Shown one piece after another: positions 34,501 through 42,333 of a DNA stretch of 64,000 nt. The notes under the pieces were generated by a model. That model was not told the origin of the DNA and ran no database searches. It saw nothing but the letters and a program-made list of their open reading frames with translations. The position numbers and the translations under genes were made by a program. Source of the stretch: Geodermatophilus africanus (GTDB lineage Bacteria > Actinomycetota > Actinomycetes > Mycobacteriales > Geodermatophilaceae); assembly GCF_900107105.1 (NCBI RefSeq), contig NZ_FNOT01000010.1, positions 1 through 64,000 on the forward strand. Reading direction: 5' to 3'. Position 1 is the first letter of the stretch; every line of letters starts with the position of its first letter.

Positions 34501-35439
34501 GCGCCCTCGGGCGTCGCGGCGATCGAGGGCCGTGGGACCTCTGTGGCCCAATGAGATTATTGGCGGTGTTGCCGCTTAGGCCACAAGAGCCCTATGAGCT
34601 GATTCCGACGAGCACACCCCCGGGGCGGCCATCGCGACGGACCATGTTCACCAGATCCTGGTCCTCGAGTTGGGTCTGCTGCTCGCGGAGGGTCCACCCT
34701 CGCTCGGAAAGAAGACGGCACATGCGGGCAGGCCGGGGGCGCGGCCGACGCCTTCTAGTCGTCATGGCGGAATTCGCGGATGGCCTGCAGGCCTTCGTGG
34801 CTGACTTCGGCGCTGCTACCTAGTCGCAGCCCTGCTCAATTGCACCTAAGGGAAGCCGCGCCGCACTTGGCGGCAGGATCGGCGAAAGTTAATCAGGCTC
34901 GTTGCCATTGGCGGCTCCTTGGCCAGCAGAGTCAGAGTCGCGGCGGGTGCGCCCATCTGCCTCGTTGTTGAGCGCAACCGCACGGGAAAGTCCGTCCATC
35001 CGAAGTATCCCGTGGGCCGTCTTGAGGGACATTCGGCACTCCGCGGCACGCCCGCCCATGAAACCGACAGCCTCGCCGTGGGGGGTCCCGCGCGAGCCAG
35101 ACTCGCCCACTCCCTCCCGCACCTCAGACCCGGTGGCCCTCGTCGAAGGCATCGACATCGGGAGCGCAAGGTGTTCGCCGGCGCCCTTGATCTCAGCCTC
35201 GCCGACGCGGAAACTTGACGATCGGACCTTGTGCCTTGCTCGGACTCCAAACAGCAGACCGGCCGCGGAGATCTGACTGCAGAATAATCAGCAATCATCA
35301 ACAGTGCCCGGGAACGTACAGAAGACGGTACAGAAGACGGCACGCATGCTACCAATGGGGGTAGTCCGGGCCCAGCTTCGTGGGGCCCAACGCCGTTTCT
35401 GGGGGTGGCGTGTTGGTCATTGTTGAGTGGCGTTGATAA
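34501..35439. other. Gene-free stretch before the relaxase
   Basis: No recognisable gene. Its right end (35316-35437) carries tandem and inverted repeats suitable for a transfer origin. Confidence 0.55.
35316..35437. other. Candidate origin of transfer (oriT)
   Basis: A tandem 12-mer GTACAGAAGACG (35316-35327, 35328-35339) is followed by GGGCCCAGCTTCGTGGGGCCC (35368-35388, a hairpin) and CCAACGCC (35387-35394), which can pair with GGCGTGTTGG (35407-35416) or GGCGTTGA (35430-35437). MobF relaxases usually have their oriT just upstream of the gene. No known nic-site consensus was recognised. Confidence 0.35.
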
Positions 35440-38400
35440 ATGCATGGCGGAATGAAGGTCTACGCTGGTGCTCCTGCGGCGGCCCGGCACTACGTGGAGA
35501 CCGGCCGGGGCCGGGCCGATGACTACTACCTGACCGAGGGAACCGGGATCGCCCGCCGCTACACCGCTGCCGGCGGTCGAGTGCAGGAGCTCGCCGCGCT
35601 GGCCGGGGATGGCTACGAGGCGTGGGTGGCCGGCCTGAACCCCGACACCGCGGCGGCCCGAGGGCGGCTGCGCACAGACGAGCGGGCGGTGCGGTTCGTC
35701 GAGGTGGTCGTCAACGGGCCGAAGTCGTGGTCGCTGGCCGCCGCCCTGCATCCGGACATCGCCACCGCCTACGACGCCGCGCAGGACCGCGCCGCGATCC
35801 AAGTCATCGGCTGGCTCGGCGAGCACGCGACCACCCGGGTGGGACCGCGCGGTGGGCAGGTGCAGATGCCGGTCGAGCGCCTGGAGGCGGTGACGGTCCG
35901 CCACCACACCTCCCGGGCCGGGGATCCGCACCGGCATCTGCACCTGCAGGTCAACGCCCGGGTGTTCGCCGCCGGGCGATGGCGGGGGCTGCACACGGTG
36001 GGCGTGCGGGACTTCCTCGCGGCCATCAACGGGATCGGGCACGCCGCGGTCGCCACCGACCCGCAATTCCGCGCCGCACTGGCCAGCCACGGCTACACCC
36101 TGGGCGCGACTGGAGAAGTACTGGAGCTCGCCGAGCATGTGGGCGCGTTCAGCGCCCGGGCGGCGCAGATTGGCCGCCACCGAGACCGCTACGAACGGGA
36201 GTGGACGACCGCACACCCCGGCCAGACGCCCGGGCCGGCGCTGCGGCGGGCTTGGGATGCGCGGGCGTGGGCCGAGGGCCGCCCGGACAAGGTCACCCCG
36301 CAACCCGGCGCGGACCTCGCCGCCCGTTGGGTGGCCGAGCTGGTTGCCCTCGGCTACCGCGACCCCGGACGGCCCCTCGACCTGACCCCGACCCCGGTGG
36401 GCGGGCTGGACCGCGACGGTGCGGTTGGTCGCGTCCTGGCCCGGCTGGCCGCCGGCCGTTCGGCGTGGAACCCCGCCGACGTCCGCGGCGAGGTGGAGCA
36501 GCTGATCGCCGCCGCCGGGATCGTGGTGGATGCCGCCGTCCGTGGCGAGCTGGCCGAGGACCTCACCACCCGCACCCTGCACCGATGCGTGCCGCTGCTG
36601 GCCGGCGACGGCACCGCTGTTCCCGAGCACCTGCGGGCGTGGACGTCCCAGCCGGTACTCGACGTCGAGGCCGACCTGCTCGACCGGCTCGCCGCCCGCA
36701 GTCAGATCGTCGAGGACGCCGACGAGCCGGCGCTGCCGCCTGTCGTGCGCGGGCGGCTGGATGCCGGGCAGGCAGCGGCGGTCGCCGCGCTGACCGGCGA
36801 CCGGCCGCTGGTGGTGGTCGAGGGTGCCGCCGGCGCCGGCAAGACCACCACCCTGGCCGCCACCCGCCAGCTGCTCGAGACCGACGGGCGCCGGCTGGTG
36901 GTGGTCACCCCGACCCTCAAGGCGGCCAAGGTCGCCGCCACGGAGGTCGGCACCCGCACCGGGTCGGCAGCATGGTTGGCCTTCCAACACGGCTGGCGCT
37001 GGGCCGAGGACGGCGTCTGGACCCGGTTGGCCCTCGGCCAGGCTGACCCGGTCACCGGAGTTCCCCACGCCGGCCCGAGGGGCGCGGCACGGCTGGCCGC
37101 GGGGGACCTCCTTGTCGTTGACGAGGCCGGGATGCTCGACCAGGACACCGCCCGCGGGCTCCTCACCATCGCCGACGAGTGCCGGGTCCGCCTGGCGCTG
37201 CTCGGCGACCGCCACCAGCTGGCCGCCGTCGGCCGCGGCGGCGTCCTCGACCTCGCCGCCCGCGAGGTCGACCCGGCAGCCCACCTGACCCTGGACGCGG
37301 TGCACCGCTTCGTCCGCACCGACGAGACCGGGCAGACAGCGCCGGACGGCGAGTACGCCGGGCTGACCTTGGCCATGCGCACCGGCGAGGACCCGGGCGC
37401 GGTGTTCGACACGCTCTCCGCCCGCGGCCGGATCCGCGTCCACGCCGCCCGCGCGGCGCTACAGGAGGCGCTGGCCGCCACCGCCGCCACCTGCTACGGG
37501 GTCGGTGAGCAGGTGGCGGTGGTGGTCGACACCCGCGAGCAGGCCGCCGAGCTGGGCGCCGCCATCCGGGAACGGCTGGTTGCCGCTGGCCGGGTCGACG
37601 ACGCGCAGGTCGCGATCACCGGCAGCGGGCAGCGCATCGGGGTCGGCGACCGGCTCGCCACCCGCCGCAATGACCGCCACCTCGGCGTCGCCAACCGTGA
37701 CACCTGGGCCGTCACCGCCGTCGACCGCGACGGCCTGCTGACCGTCATTCCCAGCACAAGGAACGTCACCCCTGCCGACGTCACCCCGTCCACGCCGCGG
37801 CAGCGTGTCCTGCCGGCGGACTACGTCACCTCCCATGTGGAGCTGGCCTATGCCAGCACCGCGCACGGCGTGCAAGGTGACACAGTCGCGACCGCGCACA
37901 TGGTGATCGGCGAGCACACCGGCGCCGCAGCTGCCTACGTCGGCATGACCCGCGGCCGCACCGCTAACACCGCCCACCTGATCGCTGAGGACCTGGCCGA
38001 GGCGCGGGAGCAGTGGATCGCCGTGTTCAGCCGCAACCGAGCCGACCTCGGCCCCGGTCACGCCGCGGATTTCGCCGCCCGGGAGGCCGCCCGCTACGCC
38101 CAGCCCCGGTCGCTGGCTCAAGCGCTCGCGGATCTGCGTTCCGCGTGGACGGCTGAGCAGCGCTGCCTCGATCAGCTGGCCGTCGTCCGGTCGCGCCGTG
38201 ACCTCCTGAGCGGTATCGCCGCGCTCGAGGCCGACCAGGTCGACCGGCTCGCCGCACTGCAGGTCGCGTGCGGACGGGCGGAACTCGATGTGGAGCACGC
38301 TCGCGAGCGGACCGAGGCCAGCGCCACTGCTGTCGCCGCCGAGGCCGACCGCGTCCGCGGAGAGCTCTTGGCCACCTGGGACGCCCAGCGCGGCACGGCC

Positions 38401-39057
38401 GCCGAGGCCGCCCGCATCGTGCTCGACGGGCCCGGCCGATTCGGGCTGCGGCGAGCCGCCGTCGCACGGGCTGCCGAGCAGCTCACCACCTGGGCGCACA
38501 CCTGGCGTCCGCTGCTGCCGACCATGGCCCGCGACCCGCGGCGGATCGCCGCGTTCGCTGCCGCGGCCGATGACCGCCCGCACCTGGAGGCGGCCTTCGG
38601 CAGTCACGCCCGCAGCCACGCCGAGTCCACCCGCCCTGAGCACGTCCGGCTCACCGCTGCCGCCGACGCCGCACGGGCGGCGCACGACCGCGTCCGGCGC
38701 GACCTCGCCCACGCAAAGAGTCAGTGGGCGGACCGGCTCACCCGCCTCGACGCGACCGGCTCCGACCTCACCGGGCTGCAAGCCGACACCGCACGGGAGG
38801 TGGCGCACGCCGAGCAGCAGCTCGTCGCCGCGCGGGCCCGAATCGAGCAGCTCCGGGCCGAAGCGGCCCTCCTCGGTCAACCGGCCGACCGCCTCATCCG
38901 GGAACGCGACAGCTGGCGTGCCGAGCACAGCGCCGACCGCACGCCGCGTGGACCGGCGACCACCCCACCGCCACCGCCGGGCGTCCGTCACCCGCGACCC
39001 GAGCACGACCGGCAGCCTGTGGGACGTCCCGGCATGGGGCCCGGCCTCGGGCGATGA
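35440..39057 (+). CDS. MobF-type conjugative relaxase-helicase (TraA/TrwC-like)
   Basis: A 1205-aa protein. The N-terminal ~300 residues are a TrwC relaxase: candidate nucleophile tyrosines near residues 18-29 (YVETG... DDYYLTEGTG) and the metal-binding three-His motif in DPHRHLHLQVNARVF (~160-174). A RecD-like helicase follows: Walker A VVEGAAGAGKTTTLAATR (~460), Walker B LLVVDEAGMLDQ (~560), LLGDRHQLAAVG, and the late motif VQGDTVATAHMVIG... YVGMTRGRT. The C-terminal ~250 residues are coiled-coil-like. It would nick and unwind the island for transfer. No coupling protein or secretion genes are seen. Confidence 0.93.
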   Translation: MHGGMKVYAGAPAAARHYVETGRGRADDYYLTEGTGIARRYTAAGGRVQELAALAGDGYEAWVAGLNPDTAAARGRLRTDERAVRFVEVVVNGPKSWSLAAALHPDIATAYDAAQDRAAIQVIGWLGEHATTRVGPRGGQVQMPVERLEAVTVRHHTSRAGDPHRHLHLQVNARVFAAGRWRGLHTVGVRDFLAAINGIGHAAVATDPQFRAALASHGYTLGATGEVLELAEHVGAFSARAAQIGRHRDRYEREWTTAHPGQTPGPALRRAWDARAWAEGRPDKVTPQPGADLAARWVAELVALGYRDPGRPLDLTPTPVGGLDRDGAVGRVLARLAAGRSAWNPADVRGEVEQLIAAAGIVVDAAVRGELAEDLTTRTLHRCVPLLAGDGTAVPEHLRAWTSQPVLDVEADLLDRLAARSQIVEDADEPALPPVVRGRLDAGQAAAVAALTGDRPLVVVEGAAGAGKTTTLAATRQLLETDGRRLVVVTPTLKAAKVAATEVGTRTGSAAWLAFQHGWRWAEDGVWTRLALGQADPVTGVPHAGPRGAARLAAGDLLVVDEAGMLDQDTARGLLTIADECRVRLALLGDRHQLAAVGRGGVLDLAAREVDPAAHLTLDAVHRFVRTDETGQTAPDGEYAGLTLAMRTGEDPGAVFDTLSARGRIRVHAARAALQEALAATAATCYGVGEQVAVVVDTREQAAELGAAIRERLVAAGRVDDAQVAITGSGQRIGVGDRLATRRNDRHLGVANRDTWAVTAVDRDGLLTVIPSTRNVTPADVTPSTPRQRVLPADYVTSHVELAYASTAHGVQGDTVATAHMVIGEHTGAAAAYVGMTRGRTANTAHLIAEDLAEAREQWIAVFSRNRADLGPGHAADFAAREAARYAQPRSLAQALADLRSAWTAEQRCLDQLAVVRSRRDLLSGIAALEADQVDRLAALQVACGRAELDVEHARERTEASATAVAAEADRVRGELLATWDAQRGTAAEAARIVLDGPGRFGLRRAAVARAAEQLTTWAHTWRPLLPTMARDPRRIAAFAAAADDRPHLEAAFGSHARSHAESTRPEHVRLTAAADAARAAHDRVRRDLAHAKSQWADRLTRLDATGSDLTGLQADTAREVAHAEQQLVAARARIEQLRAEAALLGQPADRLIRERDSWRAEHSADRTPRGPATTPPPPPGVRHPRPEHDRQPVGRPGMGPGLGR

Positions 39058-39194
39058 GCTTGAGTCATCACTGAGCTGCAGGACGCCACCCCAGCGTCAG
39101 CCGTCCATGACCTACGTGACGGAGACCAAGGTGGACAAGGGCCGCCGAGCCCTGTGAAGGGCCAGCGCCTGAGTCGACGCGGGTGTTCGCCGGG

Positions 39195-39633
39195 TCAGGA
39201 CGACGTGGCCTCCGGCAGAAGCGTGAACGCTTCGACATTGACGGGCGAACGACCGTGAAGTGCCGCCGATGGAAGGTGGCGATGCGATGGATGCCGAGGC
39301 GCTCGGCGATGGCGATGACCGACGCGTCGGTACCGCCGAGGCGAAGGTCGGCATAGCGCTCGGCGAGGTCGGCCATACGAGCGACATCAGTGTCGGTCAG
39401 CTCGGCCAACTGCAGGCCACCCGGCCGGAAATCGCGCAGGAACGGGCCTCGGCGTCTGGGCCGCCCCACTCGCTGAGGAGGTAACAAACCTCGGCGACCA
39501 CGGTGGGCGGGACCAGTCGCGGTTCATCAAGAGACTCGAGGAGCCGCGCCGCGCTGTGGTGGTTGGTGTCTGCGGTCCTGGCGGCGGCGACGAGGACCTT
39601 GGTGTCGAGGACGTTGGTGTCGAGGAGGATCAC
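39195..39633 (-). pseudogene. VapC-type PIN-domain toxin with two frameshifts
   Basis: The first frame gives MILLDTNVLDTKVLVAAART (an apparent short duplication of LDTNVL) and ARLLESLDEPRLVPPTVVAE up to GGPDAEA. One base is then missing; the next frame continues PFLRDFRPGGLQLAEL, ADLRLGGTDASVIAIAERLG and IHRIATFHRRHFTVVRP. A second shift leads to VNVEAFTLLPEATSS and TGA. The PIN acidic residues (D in LLDTN, D in GGTDAS) are kept. GTG 39633 overlaps the antitoxin stop (GTGA). It is either a decayed toxin or a pair of sequence errors. Confidence 0.75.
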
Positions 39634-39890
39634 TCGTGGCCGAAGCCCCGCTTGAGGTAGTCGTCGGTCCGGGTGGAGAGGTCGTCGGGGCCCCCGTGCA
39701 CCGAGCCGATGAAGTCCAGCTTGCGGGACGCCGGCCGCTCGATGGGATCACTCGACTGCTGCGCTGACTCGTCGGTAGCGCGAACCACGTGAAGGCGGTG
39801 ACCGGGCCGCACGCCGTGGCGGCGCAGCTCGGCGAGCAACTCGGCTGTGTCCTCGGGAACGGTCAGGTCCCAGCCGTCGGTGGAACTCAT
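39630..39890 (-). CDS. VapB-like antitoxin
   Basis: An 86-aa protein directly upstream of, and overlapping, the VapC-like gene. DLTVPEDTAELLAELRRHGV and RPGHRLHVVRA resemble a short AbrB/SpoVT-type beta domain. The C-terminal LDFIGSVHGGPDDLSTRTDD and YLKRGFGHE is a typical toxin-wrapping tail. It would repress the operon and neutralise VapC. It appears intact although its toxin is frameshifted. Confidence 0.72.
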   Translation of the reverse strand: MSSTDGWDLTVPEDTAELLAELRRHGVRPGHRLHVVRATDESAQQSSDPIERPASRKLDFIGSVHGGPDDLSTRTDDYLKRGFGHE

Positions 39891-39911
39891 GATCAGCAGG
39901 TTACCGAGAGA

Positions 39912-40230
39912 TCACGATGACGAATCGCGCCCTGATGGGGTGTTCGTCCGTATCAGTGCCGGTCGCGGTGGTCGCCACAGCTGGCGCTGCACGTGCGGGA
40001 GTCGTCGTTCGGCCGACCCTTCGCGGGGATCCGGCACCGGGTCTCCATCAAGCGCGGCTCGGACGAGTTCCGCAGGTGTGGAGAAGTAGCGGCCGTGGGT
40101 GCGCTTGCTTCGCCGAGCGAGTCGGCGGTGAGGACGACGACTTCGAGATCCGCGTTGGTCTGGGCGATCTCCGCGTCGACGCGAACGGCTAGCACCGCGT
40201 CAGGCAACGTTCGCGCCGAAGGCGGCCCAA
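39912..40230 (-). pseudogene. Unrecognised decayed gene
   Basis: Consistent coding character changes frame at least once. One frame reads AVRVDAEIAQTNADLEVVVL then TADSLGE; after a shift near 40110 the next reads KRTHGRYFSTPAELVRAALD then GDPVPDPREGSAERRLP and ends in TGA at 39912-39914. The protein family is not recognised. It may once have belonged with the VapBC region. Confidence 0.35.
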
Positions 40231-40304
40231 GGGACGGCCACGATCCGCTACTTGCGGCGACCGTCGGACCCGTCCCTACGAGCGCGACCCCGGTTGGCGC
40301 GAGA

Positions 40305-40772
40305 TCAGGAGAGGGTCCGCAGTTCGCCGTCGGTCGGGGCCGGGTCCGAGATCGGCGTGGTGCCGTGCGCCGCCAGCCAGGCGGCTTTCCTGCGGGTGGA
40401 GGCCTGAGCGAGCCAGGCGTCCTGCACCAGTTCGGCCAACTCCTGCCGGGTGATCTCCCCGAGCCGGCTGGCCTGCACCAACACCGAGTTGTGCCCGTCG
40501 AAGTGCGGGGTGGTGAAGAACGGCGTTGTCTCATCCTGGACCAGGGCCTGCTTGTCGGCTTCGGACTCGACCCAAAAGACGATCACGTCGGGAAGCCTCT
40601 CCCCGGTCGAGGCGTCCACGGCGTCCGGCCGCGGGGTACGGAAGAAGACGAAGGACTTCCCACCCACCTGGTACACGGCATTGCCGCGCGCCCCGTGGAC
40701 GACGGTCACGTGCGGGAGCCCCAGCGCGAGTTCGTGCACGTCCTCTACCCGTGCCGGCCGATCAGCGGTCAC
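40305..40772 (-). CDS. MmcQ/YjbR-family protein
   Basis: A 155-aa protein of the MmcQ/YjbR DNA-binding-like fold. Typical elements: VEDVHELALGLPHVTVVHGA at the start, VGGKSFVFFRTPRPDAVD, DETTPFFTTPHFDGHNSVLV and the C-terminal AWLAQASTRRKAAWLAAH. Function in this family is poorly defined. GTG 40772 was chosen because similarity starts there. It is intact, unlike the decayed genes on either side. Confidence 0.82.
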   Translation of the reverse strand: MTADRPARVEDVHELALGLPHVTVVHGARGNAVYQVGGKSFVFFRTPRPDAVDASTGERLPDVIVFWVESEADKQALVQDETTPFFTTPHFDGHNSVLVQASRLGEITRQELAELVQDAWLAQASTRRKAAWLAAHGTTPISDPAPTDGELRTLS

Positions 40773-41095
40773 GCCGGGCAGCGTAGGAGCGGATCCCGTG
40801 GCCGTGCAGGACGGCGGACAACGGGTCGGGTTGGCGAAGGGCAACCCGACCCATCCATCTGGCCTCCAAACGGTCGGGCGGTCGGGCCTGCTGACCCGGC
40901 GGACCCGACTACTAAATTCCGATGCCAAGAGAATGCGTCGACGGATCGACCTGACAGGACACTTCAAGTCTGCCAGCCACGCCGGCAGGCGGCCCTGCGA
41001 TCGGCAGCGGCCGATGGCCTCGGCGTGCGGAGCCGACCGGCCGAACACCGCCAGGTCGAGGATGCCGTGGCCGGAGGCGCGGGCGTACGCGCTGG
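40773..41095. other. Gene-free stretch
   Basis: No supported gene or repeat between the MmcQ-like gene and the frameshifted zinc-ribbon gene. Confidence 0.5.
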
Positions 41096-41355
41096 TTATG
41101 CGCCGGCACTCGCGAGGATGCCTTCAGCCCACTCGACCGCCTGGGGCGCCAGCTCGTCGGCGTCGAGCTCGTTCTGGCATATATGTTCGCGTCCAGCCAC
41201 TGGCATCTCGCGGACAGGCTCATGTCAGGGGCGTCGTTCACCACGAAGGTCTGCTTGCAGAGGAAACAGGGGACCGCTGAGTGGTCTCTCTTATCCACGG
41301 CGTGAGCTGTAGGGCAATGTGCATGGTCATTGCTATCCCGAAGTACATCCTTCAC
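41096..41355 (-). pseudogene. Small zinc-ribbon-like gene with a frameshift
   Basis: From a possible ATG at 41355 one frame reads HSAVPCFLCKQTFVVNDAPD. After a one-base shift near 41215 the next frame reads REMPVAGREHICQNELDADE and LAPQAVEWAEGILASAGA, ending in TAA at 41096-41098. The C-x-x-C and H-x-C pairs suggest a zinc site split by the lesion. Family not recognised. Its start lies about 75 bp from the divergent lsr2 gene. Confidence 0.45.
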
Positions 41356-41429
41356 CGCGTTGAGTCATATAGGCCGCACGGCTGAGCTTTGGCCTTGACT
41401 CGACAGCAAATATGCGGATGATCACCGTT

Positions 41430-41765
41430 ATGGCTACGAAGACTTCCGTCGTCCTCATCGACGATCTGGATGGCGAAACCCCCGCCGACACCACTGTCAG
41501 CTTCGGTCTCGACGGCAGGAGCTACGAGATCGACCTCTCGGACAACAACGCCGCCGAGTTCCGCGACGCCCTGTCGAAGTACGTCTCGGCGGGTCGTAAG
41601 TCCGGCTCGACGAGCAAAGGCCGGGCCGCTGTTCGTCACACCACCACTGACTCGATCGACCCCGCAGCCGTCCGAGCTTGGGCCAAGAGCCAGGGCATCG
41701 ACGTTTCTCCGCGCGGCCGCATCAAGAGCGACGTGGTCGAGCAGTTCCGGGCCGCCGGCAACTGA
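41430..41765 (+). CDS. lsr2: Lsr2-family xenogeneic silencer
   Basis: A 111-aa H-NS-like protein. The N-terminal dimerisation domain (KTSVVLIDDLDGETPADTTV, then SFGLDGRSYEIDLS) and the C-terminal AT-hook-like DNA-binding domain (AVRAWAKSQGIDVSPRGRIK) are both canonical; the RGR tripeptide enters the minor groove. Lsr2 silences AT-rich foreign DNA. This copy sits on the island, so it may silence island genes, particularly the lower-GC dGTPase/CYTH cassette. The ATG at 41430 is preferred over the upstream in-frame ATGs at 41412 and 41418. Confidence 0.93.
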   Translation: MATKTSVVLIDDLDGETPADTTVSFGLDGRSYEIDLSDNNAAEFRDALSKYVSAGRKSGSTSKGRAAVRHTTTDSIDPAAVRAWAKSQGIDVSPRGRIKSDVVEQFRAAGN

Positions 41766-42333
41766 TGGTGGGGCGGGCCGCCCTTGGGTGCTTGCTCACC
41801 CTTTGACGCCTTCCCCAGAGCAGCGACCTTGCAGAGCGCTGAAGTCGGTCACCCGTAGCCCCGTGTCGACGTCGACTGTCGGCACGGGGCTTCACGTTCC
41901 GGCGGTGCCGATCACCGAACACCTAAGCCGGGGCGTGTCGAGCACGCGCTCACGAAGGCCGGGGAACGACGTGCCCCTCCGGTCCGGTCGCCGTCGAGGT
42001 GAGCCTGCTGCCGGAGGGCGCCACCCGCGACCGCCGGCTCGATGGCTGGTCCACGAACACCAGCGACGGCCTGCTCCGCGGCCCGTGCGCGTGGCTCAAG
42101 GAAGACGGGCCCTGAGTTCTGTCAGGAGTCTCTCGGCTGGCTTCGGACGGACCAGGTTCGGCCAATCTAATGCCGCGACAGGCAACCTGCGCCCTGAAGG
42201 CGGCTTGAGGGACACCCGGTTGTGCAGGCATGTGCGGCTGGGACACCGAATCGCTTCCGCGCGCACCGACCGGTGCGGAGGACCGGGAGCGCCGGGTATC
42301 GCGTACGCCGGGTGATGGGTGTAGCACTGGTGC
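41766..42333. other. Gene-free stretch before the TIR gene
   Basis: No complete gene. A short frame at about 42001-42115 on the plus strand (VSLLPEGATRDRRLDGWSTN ... GPCAWLKEDGP and stop) could be the tail of a lost gene. It presumably holds the promoter of the TIR-NB-ARC-TPR gene. Confidence 0.45.

Noticed and set aside
34889-35158. An 89-aa minus-strand ORF
   Set aside because: No ribosome-binding site, no family resemblance and poor codon character.
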